Made by a program: the position numbers and the translations under genes
Shown: piece by piece, positions 1 to 6,941 of the stretch
Layout of the letters: every line of letters starts with the position of its first letter
How positions within the stretch are numbered: the first letter of the stretch is position 1
Origin: an uncultured Chloroflexota bacterium
GTDB lineage: Bacteria > Chloroflexota > Anaerolineae > Aggregatilineales > Phototrophicaceae
Reading direction: 5' to 3'
Length of the DNA: 14,348 nt
NCBI GenBank assembly: GCA_937927665.1
Contig: CALBRY010000496.1
Span: 1 to 14,348 of the forward strand
Notes under the pieces: generated by a model
Seen by the model: only the letters and a program-made list of their open reading frames with translations
Databases searched by the model: none
What the model was told of the DNA's origin: nothing

Positions 1-385
1 CTGCTCCAGTCACGCCGGGGGGTTGAGGTAGGGCATTCAAGTTTGGCGTGCCTGCTCCCGCCCCCTGCACAATTTGCTGAGTGGGTGGAATTACGGCGCG
101 AAGGGTCGCAAGAAGTTGAGCGTTGACACTTTCGCGCTCCAAGATGTAGGTTTCGGCGGCGGCGGCAGTGGCGGCAGTGTCGACGCTCTGCCGATTCAGC
201 GCATCGCGGAGCGCTGTGCCTTCCGCAGCTAAACTGATGTTCTGCTCGGTCGCTGATACTTCAGGATTCTGTGAAGATCCCAGCGCGCTGCAGCTTCCAA
301 TGAGCAGGGCGGCGCATAACAGCAGCATACCACCGCCGCGATTTACGCCTAAATGCTGACTCAACATACCCATCGATAGGCTCAT
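1..385 (-). CDS. Putative lipoprotein, C-terminus cut by window edge
   Basis: Reading right to left from ATG at 385, an open frame of 128 codons runs without a stop to base 1, so the C-terminus is missing. Residues 15-32 form a lipoprotein signal: an Arg at 16, a hydrophobic stretch at 20-30 and a lipobox I-G-S-C with Cys32 as the likely lipidated residue. The mature part (about 44-98) is rich in Ala, Glu and Gln and looks like a helix or coiled coil. It is followed by a Pro/Gly-rich stretch. I do not recognise a family. The start is uncertain: no clear Shine-Dalgarno precedes 385, and in-frame ATGs at 373 and 367 would still keep the whole signal peptide. A + strand frame at 168-359 overlaps it but has no signal or ribosome site. 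It probably acts on the outer face of the cytoplasmic membrane. The lipobox and intact frame are what I see; the function is unknown. Confidence 0.62.
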   Translation of the reverse strand, partial: MSLSMGMLSQHLGVNRGGGMLLLCAALLIGSCSALGSSQNPEVSATEQNISLAAEGTALRDALNRQSVDTAATAAAAETYILERESVNAQLLATLRAVIPPTQQIVQGAGAGTPNLNALPQPPGVTGA

Positions 386-465
386 GTGCGGACAATCATC
401 ACAGCACATTACCCGATCTACGGCAGATTTTCTAGAGCCAACGCCCGTTGATTTCCCTACGTCTC

Positions 466-494
466 TTGATTCAGTACCAACTTCCTGTTATACT
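466..494 (+). promoter_or_regulatory. Sigma-70-type promoter of the tRNA-Arg gene
   Basis: A -35 box TTGATT (466-471) and a -10 box TATACT (489-494) are separated by exactly 17 bases. The predicted transcription start near 501 lies about 9 bases upstream of the mature tRNA 5' end at 510, as expected for a singly transcribed tRNA with a short leader. Confidence 0.7.
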
Positions 495-509
495 CGCTTC
501 TATCTATTC

Positions 510-581
510 GCCCCCATAGCTCAGCGGATAGAGCGTCGCCCTCCGGAGGCGAAGGCGCAGGTTCGATTCCTGCTGGGGGCA
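510..581 (+). tRNA. tRNA-Arg (anticodon CCG)
   Basis: A full cloverleaf can be folded by eye. It has a 7-bp acceptor stem (GCCCCCA with TGGGGGC), a 4-bp D stem (GCTC/GAGC), a 5-bp anticodon stem (TCGCC/GGCGA) with loop CTCCGGA and so anticodon CCG, a 4-base variable loop, and a T arm (GCAGG/CCTGC) with loop TTCGATT. The discriminator base is A581. CCA is not encoded and must be added by the nucleotidyltransferase. The anticodon reads Arg codon CGG. The gene stands alone between its own promoter and terminator. I saw no repeat of its 3' end elsewhere in the window that would mark an integration site. Confidence 0.95.
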
Positions 582-587
582 CAAGCG

Positions 588-617
588 AAAACCCGTCTCA
601 CACGAGATGGGTTTTTT
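588..617 (+). terminator. Intrinsic terminator after tRNA-Arg
   Basis: A 12-bp stem (588-599 with 604-615, one G-U pair) closes a 4-base ACAC loop and runs into six T residues at 612-617. It begins 7 bases after the tRNA. The A residues at its left foot give a short T run in the other direction too, so it may also stop transcripts arriving from the converging minus-strand membrane-protein gene. Confidence 0.85.
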
Positions 618-654
618 GATTCACGATGATCCCTGACCCTATTCTAGAGTACCC

Positions 655-694
655 CCTCGCAGTGCGTCAGCTGAGGAGAGGGTGCACTGCGAGG
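655..694. repeat. 11-bp perfect inverted repeat past the membrane-protein gene
   Basis: CCTCGCAGTGC (655-665) and GCACTGCGAGG (684-694) are exact inverted copies separated by 18 bases. The spacer holds the small palindrome TCAGCTGA (667-674). The hairpin starts 2 bases after the stop codon of the minus-strand gene ending at 697. Neither side has a T tract, so it is not a classical intrinsic terminator. It could be a 3'-end stabilising hairpin, a weak terminator, or a protein-binding site. Confidence 0.6.
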
Positions 695-696
695 TC

Positions 697-2433
697 TTAC
701 TGTGGTTTCTCTTCTATTTTCTCTTGACGTGTTTTTTTCTTAGTCTTGAGTGGTACTTCAGGTTCTTCTTCTACTATTTTCACTTCCTTTTCCTTTTTGC
801 GGCGCGGTTTTTCGCGTATTTCATCGTCACTAATGCTCTCTCTGGAATGCATCTTTTCCCTATCCATGATTGGCTCTAACCGCGGGGCATCTTCATCTTC
901 ACTGAGGTTGATCGAATTCCGCTCGGAACCGCCTGATGATCGGTGGCTTACCGGGGCAATCACCACATTGTTCTGTTGGCGTTTTAGGAGTCTAAGGGAG
1001 AAAAACTTCCAGAGCTGGCGCACAATTTCCGAGAGTGCGGCGATTCCTAAGACAACAGCCGTTGCAATCACCAGCCCTTTGATTACATCTTCGTACTCCT
1101 CACTGTCGTACTGCCGCACGAGATCGGTCACGATCAGCATCACAATTCCGAGAAGCTGAATGGCTAACACCCCTATTTTGAACTTCTCGAAACGCCGCCT
1201 CGCTATACGCAGGCGAGCTTCGTATCTCGTTTCGACGGAGGGAACATCGGCATATTTGTATTTCGAGCTCAATACACCGGCGATCACAATTCCGATTCCG
1301 GCGGTATTGGCGGCAAGGTTCAGCGAATTTGTAAATGGCGAAGGCTCTGATGCCACTGTGATGATAAAAACGACACCGAGAACGGTAAACACGACATTGA
1401 CGAAATTTGCATAAACACCCGCATACGCAATCGCATTCAATGTGGTATCGAAAGAGAGTGATGCCAATGCCAGCACAATACCGCCGAGCGTGACAATCAC
1501 GCCGATCATGAGGAGTCCACCATTCAGGGCGTTGAAATCATAATTGCTTGAATCGAACGTCAGGCTGATGGCGATACCAGAAAGAATTGTTCCCCAAAGA
1601 CCGTAGGTGCCGAAAATGAAATCGGTCGCAACCGCGACCAAACTGCCTTCGCTTAAACTGCGAAAACCAAAATCGCGCCCTAAAACAATGATATGACACA
1701 TGATGGAGAGCGAGATCATGGCTAAAGTAATCGGAAATGTGAAGCCTGCTTCGGTTCCATTGCTGAATACGGTTTCGGATGTTGACGTGACAAATACAGT
1801 GGCGATCAGAAAAGCAAATGCGGCAATCTGTGCGAAAACCGCGATCATGTCAAACGTACGCCCTTTGGGATCATTCTTATGCGGGTCATCAAGGTATTTC
1901 CAGCCAAAGTAATAAGGGCTGAAGGCTGCGCGCTTGCTAAGGTTCAGGAGCGCAAGCACACGATAGTTCACGACACTCAGCAAGACACAGATGATCGCGA
2001 CAGTACGCGCCCACGTGAGAATGGCAGAATCGCCGGATTCATATACCGATACCATAATGATGCTGATCACGGCAATGCTGATGACGAAAAATAGCTGAAT
2101 AATATCTAGGGTAACCTTCCACCAATCACGGTTGGCTTCACGGAGTACAGTCACCAGATGCCAAACGCGAAAGCAAAAGTGCAAGACGCCGAATAGAACC
2201 GAAGTAGAGATCAGTCCGCCTTGAATAGAGGCGCCTCCGCTCTGGGTAGATTGTGCGTATAACAAAGCAGCAGCGGTAAATAAGTACAGCACCATGAAAA
2301 TATCGTTTAAATACCAGAGCCGACTGCCGTATCCTTGAGGTCGATCGTCAGCGAGAGGCGCTAACAGCCAACCAATACCCCGAAATGCTTGAAGAATGTA
2401 ATTACCACCTGGAACCCGAGGCACTCCAACCAT
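697..2433 (-). CDS. Polytopic membrane protein with charged C-terminal tail, unknown function
   Basis: This 578-residue protein is not from a family I recognise. Roughly twelve hydrophobic segments can be counted, near residues 42-60, 72-94, 109-131, 138-160, 195-215, 232-252, 264-291, 303-325, 332-359, 371-390, 418-438 and 450-472. Basic patches between segments (for example 403-419) suggest cytoplasmic loops. The last 100 residues are hydrophilic and alternate Lys/Arg-rich and Glu/Asp-rich blocks. They are probably disordered and cytoplasmic. The start at 2433 is supported by GGGGGAG about 10 bases upstream and by an in-frame stop with no other start codon between. No catalytic motif, transporter signature or ATP-binding motif is visible. 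The gene diverges from the eCIS operon across a shared 131-base gap, so common control is possible but not shown. A transporter, sensor or structural membrane protein are all open. Confidence 0.85.
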   Translation of the reverse strand: MVGVPRVPGGNYILQAFRGIGWLLAPLADDRPQGYGSRLWYLNDIFMVLYLFTAAALLYAQSTQSGGASIQGGLISTSVLFGVLHFCFRVWHLVTVLREANRDWWKVTLDIIQLFFVISIAVISIIMVSVYESGDSAILTWARTVAIICVLLSVVNYRVLALLNLSKRAAFSPYYFGWKYLDDPHKNDPKGRTFDMIAVFAQIAAFAFLIATVFVTSTSETVFSNGTEAGFTFPITLAMISLSIMCHIIVLGRDFGFRSLSEGSLVAVATDFIFGTYGLWGTILSGIAISLTFDSSNYDFNALNGGLLMIGVIVTLGGIVLALASLSFDTTLNAIAYAGVYANFVNVVFTVLGVVFIITVASEPSPFTNSLNLAANTAGIGIVIAGVLSSKYKYADVPSVETRYEARLRIARRRFEKFKIGVLAIQLLGIVMLIVTDLVRQYDSEEYEDVIKGLVIATAVVLGIAALSEIVRQLWKFFSLRLLKRQQNNVVIAPVSHRSSGGSERNSINLSEDEDAPRLEPIMDREKMHSRESISDDEIREKPRRKKEKEVKIVEEEPEVPLKTKKKTRQEKIEEKPQ

Positions 2434-2564
2434 TGGCTCATTTCTCCCCCACTAACGCAGTACATTGATAAGTTTGAAACAAATTTAACAATGTTGCGTT
2501 TTCTAAACGAAGCCATTATATTGGTTATTGTAGTGCACTTTACAGAATTCACAATGAGGCTTGT
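2434..2564. promoter_or_regulatory. AT-rich divergent control region between membrane gene and eCIS operon
   Basis: This is the only real intergenic gap near the eCIS operon and is visibly richer in A/T than its surroundings. A perfect -10 hexamer TATAAT for the minus strand lies at 2515-2520 (ATTATA on +), with only a weak -35 about 18 bases further out. It overlaps a + strand -10-like TATATT (2517-2522). The surrounding 12 bases form an imperfect palindrome, CCATTATATTGG (2513-2524). Weak inverted arms ATTGT/ACAAT flank 2527-2554, and GTGCAC sits inside them. The elements are seen; promoter activity is inferred. Confidence 0.5.
2494..2522 (+). promoter_or_regulatory. Candidate promoter of the eCIS operon
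   Basis: A weak -35 TTGCGT (2494-2499) and a good -10 TATATT (2517-2522) are spaced by 17 bases. The first eCIS gene starts at 2565, which would give a leader of about 36 bases containing the ribosome site GAGG at 2556-2559. The -35 matches consensus at only three positions, so an activator or an alternative sigma factor is possible. Confidence 0.4.
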
Positions 2565-3221
2565 ATGTTTGGTGCAATCGATCAGGAGCTTCTAACGTGG
2601 GCAAAAAGCCAGATCGATCAAGTGAACATCAGTTTGCGTGCGCCACCTCTTGATAACGGCGTCAGTTTGTACCTGCTCTCATTGTCCCCGCTGCCCCCCG
2701 AACGTACAACCGAACGTCCACCGCTCCAAGTTCGTCTAAACTATCTCGTTTCTTGTTGGGAAGATCAGCCGGATACGGCACATGATCACCTAAGCAGCTT
2801 ACTCTTCGCAGCCATGCAGCAGCCCAGCTACACCATTCGTTTTGATCTACCGGAAAACCTATGGACACAGTTTGGGACCTATCCACATCCGGCTTTTTTG
2901 TTGAGTACAACGGCGGCTTATGAACTCCCACAGCCAAACGTCCCGCGTGTGCGCTATCCGCTCAAAATGGAAAGCGTGGGGATGGTTTCGCTGCACGGGT
3001 TCGTCACCGGTCCTGATGCAACGCCTATAGCGGGTGCGTATGTCATTCTTCCTGCACTTCGTCGATCACAGTACACCACCAGCAGCGGCGAGTTTATCTT
3101 TCCGCACATTCCGAATAAACCGGTTCGTATGCTAGTCAAGGCGAAAGGAGCAGAACAACAGACGACGGTCGAACCGCTCACAGGCACACCGCATCACATC
3201 CATTTTGAATCCTTTGAATAA
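2565..3221 (+). CDS. eCIS tail-cap protein, Afp16/Pvc16-like (DUF4255), with carboxypeptidase-regulatory-like domain
   Basis: Residues 1-125 resemble the DUF4255/Pvc16 N-terminal family. They open with a short helix containing LLTWAK, then a strand region ending SLYLLSL, the typical LNYLVSCWEDQPDTAHDHLSS block around 58-78, and an ELP-containing end. Members of that family (Afp16, Pvc16) cap the distal end of the sheath-tube and fix its length. Residues 140-200 form a second domain with the pattern of a carboxypeptidase regulatory-like (transthyretin-like) fold: LHGFVTG, then PIAGAYVIL, then TTSSGEFIF and an IPNKP turn. ATG at 2565 has GAGG five bases upstream. This is the first gene of the operon and ends 16 bases before the sheath gene. 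The cap is a late gene in Afp itself, so the cap-first order is notable. The assignment is by pattern, not by database search. Confidence 0.78.
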   Translation: MFGAIDQELLTWAKSQIDQVNISLRAPPLDNGVSLYLLSLSPLPPERTTERPPLQVRLNYLVSCWEDQPDTAHDHLSSLLFAAMQQPSYTIRFDLPENLWTQFGTYPHPAFLLSTTAAYELPQPNVPRVRYPLKMESVGMVSLHGFVTGPDATPIAGAYVILPALRRSQYTTSSGEFIFPHIPNKPVRMLVKAKGAEQQTTVEPLTGTPHHIHFESFE

Positions 3222-3237
3222 ATGGGAGTGCTCCTAG

Positions 3238-4533
3238 ATGCCGTTTTATTCTGCACCTGATGTGTATATCGAGGAAGTACCGGGGGGCGCACGCCCTATT
3301 GAGCCGGTTGGGACGAGCACCGCTGGCTTTATCGGTGTCGCTCCCAACGCGATGGCACACCGCCCTGAGGAAAATCAACCCCTGCAAGCCGTCGCCGTAA
3401 ACAACTGGGCGCAGTTCGTCCGTGAGTTTTGCGTCAAGCCGGATGGAGACCCAAACAACCCAAGTGATATTCTGCAAAGTACACAGCTCGCGAATGCCGT
3501 TTATGGGTTCTTCCTAAATGGTGGGTCGCGCTGCTATATCGCCAATGTGGGCATGACCGACGCACCCCGCCCACGCGCACGACGCGGTGCAGCGAACGAC
3601 GACGAAGAAGCCCCTGCGAATGACCCGATCCAAGGTGTTGACGCTCGGCGCGGTTTGCTGCGTGATGGGTTGACGGCGCTCGCACTCTTTGACGAAATCG
3701 CGATTGTTGTCGCCCCCGGATTCACCACCGTAGGGGACTATGATGAAATCCTGACACATTGTGAAAGTCTCAAAGATCGTGTCGCAGTCCTAGACTCACC
3801 AGCGGCGGATACGGCTCCCGACTCGCTCATCCCCAGCGAAGGACGCGCGAACACACGCCCGCGCCAATCAGATGGCGGATTCGGTGCGCTGTACTACCCG
3901 TGGATTCAGGTGCGCGATCCACTGTCGAGCACAGCCGCACTGGTGTTTGTGCCGCCATCGGGTCACATCGCTGGCGTTTGGGCGCGCACAGATGGAACAC
4001 GCGGCGTTCATAAGGCACCCGCCAATGAATCGATTCGCGGCGCAATCGGGCTGTCCTACCTGATTACGCGACAAGAACAGGAAATTCTCAATCGTTCCAG
4101 CGTGAACTGCATTCGTTTGTTCGCTCAGGAAGGGGTCCGTATCTGGGGAGCACGAACGCTTGCGGCAACCGCCAGCGAATGGCGCTATTTGAATGTTCGC
4201 CGCTTGTTCAACATGATCGAAGAATCGATCGCAGAAAACACACGATGGATCGTCTTTGAACCGAACGATCGCACGCTCTGGAAATCTATTGTGCGCGACG
4301 TGACCGCGTTCCTGACCATCATCTGGAATTCTGGCGCACTCATGGGCGCGACCCCGGAACAAGCATTTTTTGTGAAATGTGACGAAGAAACCAATCCACC
4401 TGAAAGCATTGATGCGGGATACGTGATTACCTTGGTCGGGATTGCGCCCGTGAAGCCTGCCGAATTTGTGGTGTTCCGCATTAGCCAATATGCCGAAGGA
4501 ACCAGCACTCAGACGACAGGGGAGGCGCAATAA
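3238..4533 (+). CDS. eCIS contractile sheath protein (phage tail sheath family)
   Basis: This protein forms the sheath whose contraction drives the inner tube into the target. The N-terminus (residues 7-36) has the hallmark PDVYIEEV, then GGARPIEPVGTSTAGFIG. The C-terminal half has the conserved sheath block: RIWGARTLA at 301-309, WRYLNVRRLFNMIEESI at 315-331, WIVFEPND at 337-344, a hydrophobic helix near 350-369, and the closing strand FVVFRIS at 410-416. The latter parts mediate sheath-tube and sheath-sheath handshakes in known particles. At 431 residues it is within the usual range. Residues 109-135 are an Arg-rich then Asp/Glu-rich insert, probably a surface loop. The start has GGGAG nine bases upstream. 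Its stop TAA overlaps the tube start by one base. Afp has three sheath genes; only one is seen here. Confidence 0.96.
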   Translation: MPFYSAPDVYIEEVPGGARPIEPVGTSTAGFIGVAPNAMAHRPEENQPLQAVAVNNWAQFVREFCVKPDGDPNNPSDILQSTQLANAVYGFFLNGGSRCYIANVGMTDAPRPRARRGAANDDEEAPANDPIQGVDARRGLLRDGLTALALFDEIAIVVAPGFTTVGDYDEILTHCESLKDRVAVLDSPAADTAPDSLIPSEGRANTRPRQSDGGFGALYYPWIQVRDPLSSTAALVFVPPSGHIAGVWARTDGTRGVHKAPANESIRGAIGLSYLITRQEQEILNRSSVNCIRLFAQEGVRIWGARTLAATASEWRYLNVRRLFNMIEESIAENTRWIVFEPNDRTLWKSIVRDVTAFLTIIWNSGALMGATPEQAFFVKCDEETNPPESIDAGYVITLVGIAPVKPAEFVVFRISQYAEGTSTQTTGEAQ

Positions 4534-4967
4534 TGGCAACTGCTGACGACATTTTACGCGCATTTAATTTTAAGCTGGCGTTTCAGCCGGGCATCACGAT
4601 CGCACATTTTACCGAAATATCCGGTATTGGTGCGCGGGTTACGCCCATCAAATACCGCGAAGGTGGCAATAATGCAGCCTTAGTCACCCTGCCCGGCTAT
4701 ATCGAATACGCGGATATTACGCTGCGATACGGGTTGACGCGCTCGGATGAACTATTTGACTGGTTCATGACCTCGATGAACGGAAAGACTGTGCGGCGCA
4801 ATGTCTCGATCATCGTGCTCGATTCAGATGGTGCAACCGAAGAAGTCCGTTACAACCTGACGAATGCTTGGGTGAGCGAATGGCACGGCACGATGCTTAA
4901 TGCGCGCCTGCAAGAACTCGCAGTCGAAAGTGTCACGCTGGTTTACGACAAACTCTCACGAGGCTAA
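4533..4967 (+). CDS. eCIS inner tube protein (gp19/Hcp-like, Afp1-like)
   Basis: At 144 residues this has the normal length for the T4 gp19-like tube family. Matching patterns are the opening FNFKLAF followed by HFTEISGIGA (24-33), the YREGG block (41-45), LRYGLTRSDELFDWF (64-78), and the C-terminal AWVSEWHGTMLNARLQELAVESVTLVYD stretch (112-139, cited as a region), which forms the closing beta strands of the tube subunit. Hexamers of this protein stack to make the channel through which payload moves. ATG at 4533 shares its first base with the sheath stop codon and has GGGGAGG seven bases upstream, so translation is probably coupled. No second tube gene (the Afp5-type initiator) is seen nearby. 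Confidence 0.95.
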   Translation: MATADDILRAFNFKLAFQPGITIAHFTEISGIGARVTPIKYREGGNNAALVTLPGYIEYADITLRYGLTRSDELFDWFMTSMNGKTVRRNVSIIVLDSDGATEEVRYNLTNAWVSEWHGTMLNARLQELAVESVTLVYDKLSRG

Positions 4968-4977
4968 CGGAGATTCT

Positions 4978-6237
4978 ATGCTCCAGAAGCTTATCTTAAG
5001 GGCGTTGTTGATTTTGAGATCGGCGGCTTCCCGGATCGTCTCATGGACAGAGCGCACCGAGACGGTAATGCTCACAGCCGGCGCTGATAAGCCGTTGCCA
5101 TCAAGTGGAGGCGCACCAGAACATTGGCTGCGGTATATCCGCGAACATATGGAAAGCGACGCGCAAACATTTGATATGAAGGCGGTATCCCCCTCGCCTA
5201 GCTTTGATTTGTCACCTGATTTCGCGCTTACAGTGAGCGGAAGCACGGACGATCCCACAAGCACCGACCGTATGCGATCGGAAGATAAACCGCAAGCTGA
5301 CGTGCCGCGTGAACCGCCGCTCTCAGGGCGCGAGATTTGGCTGCATGCGATCCGCCAGTTGACCGTTCCTGAGGCGCAGTCTGCCGAAACGCGCCAAGAT
5401 GCGGATAAACCGGATTCCATGCTCACCGAAGCATGGGAAGAACCCGCTGTTCACGCGGTGCAGCAAGCCAGCCCCGCCGCACAAGAGAAACAGCCTATCG
5501 CTGGCGTGCGCCGGAATTCATGGCGCGTTGAACATGTGCGCCCGTCATTTGAATCATCAAAGCGGGTTGACACGGGCGAAAGCTCGGATTTTCTCGTTAC
5601 TGAACCTGTCCGTGCCGCCTCAACTCCATCCCTTACCCCCGCACAGACACGGGTAGACCCGACGAATGCCAGAAGCAGCGAACACTCCGACCCGCCACAG
5701 AATCAACACGCAGTACCCGGCGATCTGCTTGCGCCGCCTTCGAGCGGTGCTGCTGCCATGAATTTAGGGGCGCAAACTTGGCGGGGAAGGTTGGCAGCAT
5801 CACAGACGAGTCCTCATCACGCCCGCACATCAACGGCAGAAGTGCAGCATCACCACCCTGAAGGCGTGATCGATCAAGCGGCGAATATTTCGGAGGATAT
5901 GTCGCGGAAATCACAGGCATCGCTGCCGAACCGCGCCGTCTCTGGTTCTGAAGGCGTCGAAAAGGCGAACACACCTTTCCAAACTGCTATTCATCAACTC
6001 CACCCTACACTGCCGATTCTGAACGGTGACACATGGGAAGCATCGGCACGATCATCCCCGATCCCATCAGAACCGCAGTACAGCGGGTTCAGTGATCACT
6101 GGGTTGAACTGCCCGAATTTTCAGATGACGGGGGCGAACCACAGCACGAAGCGGAATCGCTCAAAGCCAAATATCAACGCCGTCTTGACAGCGAACAATT
6201 GGCAGCAAACACCTTATGGAACGCGCAGCATTCTTAA
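4978..6237 (+). CDS. Low-complexity, Trp-motif eCIS-associated protein of unknown function
   Basis: The 419-residue protein is mostly Pro/Ser/Ala/Glu-rich and probably disordered. The open frame reaches back to 4900, inside the tube gene, but ATG 4978 has GGAG (4969-4972) five bases upstream and lies 10 bases after the tube stop, so it is the likelier start. Visible structure: residues 1-26 form a hydrophobic/basic helix (MLQKLILRALLILR...) that could lie on a membrane or on the baseplate. Nine Trp residues (23, 50, 121, 153, 182, 268, 353, 375, 414) are spread at intervals. The short motif WLxxIR occurs twice (50-55 and 121-126). The C-terminus has HWVELPEF (374-381) and then a charged helix with YQRRLDSEQ (399-407) and a final LWN (413-415). 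It overlaps the next gene by 22 bases. It occupies the place of Afp5/Afp6 in the Afp order. A tube-initiation, scaffold, tape-measure-like or cargo role are all possible; none is shown. Confidence 0.85.
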   Translation: MLQKLILRALLILRSAASRIVSWTERTETVMLTAGADKPLPSSGGAPEHWLRYIREHMESDAQTFDMKAVSPSPSFDLSPDFALTVSGSTDDPTSTDRMRSEDKPQADVPREPPLSGREIWLHAIRQLTVPEAQSAETRQDADKPDSMLTEAWEEPAVHAVQQASPAAQEKQPIAGVRRNSWRVEHVRPSFESSKRVDTGESSDFLVTEPVRAASTPSLTPAQTRVDPTNARSSEHSDPPQNQHAVPGDLLAPPSSGAAAMNLGAQTWRGRLAASQTSPHHARTSTAEVQHHHPEGVIDQAANISEDMSRKSQASLPNRAVSGSEGVEKANTPFQTAIHQLHPTLPILNGDTWEASARSSPIPSEPQYSGFSDHWVELPEFSDDGGEPQHEAESLKAKYQRRLDSEQLAANTLWNAQHS

Positions 6238-6941
6238 TCGAAGCGACTCAAGAACGTGTGACCTGCCTGCTTAACCCGGAACATGTGACTGTACAGCGTG
6301 CAGCCGGGATTCGTCAGCGCGCGACCTTGAGCGGACAGCTTGGGGGACGGTATTTAAGTGATGATCCGTTGCTGTACACGGGTGGCGGCAGCACTCAACT
6401 TACCGTGTCGCTGCTGTTTGATGTCACGCTGTTGGGTTCTTCATTTATGACGGATGACGTACGCAATCTGACTCAGCCGCTGTGGAATTTGAGCGAAAAC
6501 CAAACACAGCGGACGTCCGCCCCCGCGTATGTACAGCCTTATCATGTGCGCTTCATTTGGGGCAAAGTGTGGAGCTTTCCCGGTGTGATCGCGACAATCA
6601 GCGAACGATTGGAAGATTTTACTTCACAAGGCATTCCGCGTCGTTCGTGGCTGCGGCTGCGTATGCTGCGTATTGATGAAGGGGCTTCTGCCATACGCAC
6701 GCCCCCGCTAAGTGAACCACTGACCGCCGTCGCGCAATCCGTTCTCCCACAACGGGATGCAGTTGTGCATGAGGTCATGGGCAGCGGCGGTGACACCGAA
6801 CGACTGGATGAAATCGCCGCGCATTATTATGGTAATCCGGCACTGTGGCGGGTGATCGCGAACGCGAATGAAATTCGTGACCCGTTGAATTTGATGCCGG
6901 GGCAGCATCTCACTATTCCTCCAATCGGTAAGCAGTCATGA
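6216..6941 (+). CDS. eCIS baseplate LysM protein (Afp7/Pvc7-like, gp53-like)
   Basis: In known particles this baseplate protein holds the spike/tube hub to the wedges. The 241-residue product begins ERAAFLIEATQERVTCLLNPEHV, matching the start of the Afp7-type family, where a stretch of this kind is followed by a beta-rich domain with LTVSLLFDV (62-70) and FIWGKVWSFPGVIATISERLEDF (113-135, cited as a region). Residues 192-236 are a LysM domain: DTERLDEIAAHYYGNPALWRVI, then NANEI, then PLNLMPGQHLTIPP. Here LysM is a structural clamp, as in gp53-like proteins, not necessarily a peptidoglycan binder. The start at 6216 lies inside the previous gene (22-base overlap) and has only a weak ribosome site, so it may depend on translational coupling. 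The end overlaps the spike gene in an ATGA. Confidence 0.9.
   Translation: MERAAFLIEATQERVTCLLNPEHVTVQRAAGIRQRATLSGQLGGRYLSDDPLLYTGGGSTQLTVSLLFDVTLLGSSFMTDDVRNLTQPLWNLSENQTQRTSAPAYVQPYHVRFIWGKVWSFPGVIATISERLEDFTSQGIPRRSWLRLRMLRIDEGASAIRTPPLSEPLTAVAQSVLPQRDAVVHEVMGSGGDTERLDEIAAHYYGNPALWRVIANANEIRDPLNLMPGQHLTIPPIGKQS

Noticed and set aside
168..359. Plus-strand open frame of 63 codons
   Set aside because: It overlaps a minus-strand frame with a convincing lipoprotein signal and has no ribosome site or recognisable domain.
510..581. tRNA-Arg as an integration site for a mobile island carrying the eCIS genes
   Set aside because: I saw no integrase, no second copy of the tRNA 3' end and no flanking direct repeat in the window.
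384..629. Plus-strand open frame of 81 codons
   Set aside because: It runs straight through the tRNA-Arg gene, its promoter and its terminator.
2361..2552. Minus-strand small frame, including an ATG at 2441 close to the GGGGGAG ribosome site, as a possible leader peptide
   Set aside because: The Shine-Dalgarno is only two bases from that ATG but about ten from the ATG at 2433 of the long membrane protein, which fits better. The short peptide has no leader-like features.
4900..4977. Upstream extension of the disordered protein into the tube gene
   Set aside because: The extra 26 codons lie wholly or mostly in the tube gene in another frame, and ATG 4978 has a well-spaced GGAG.
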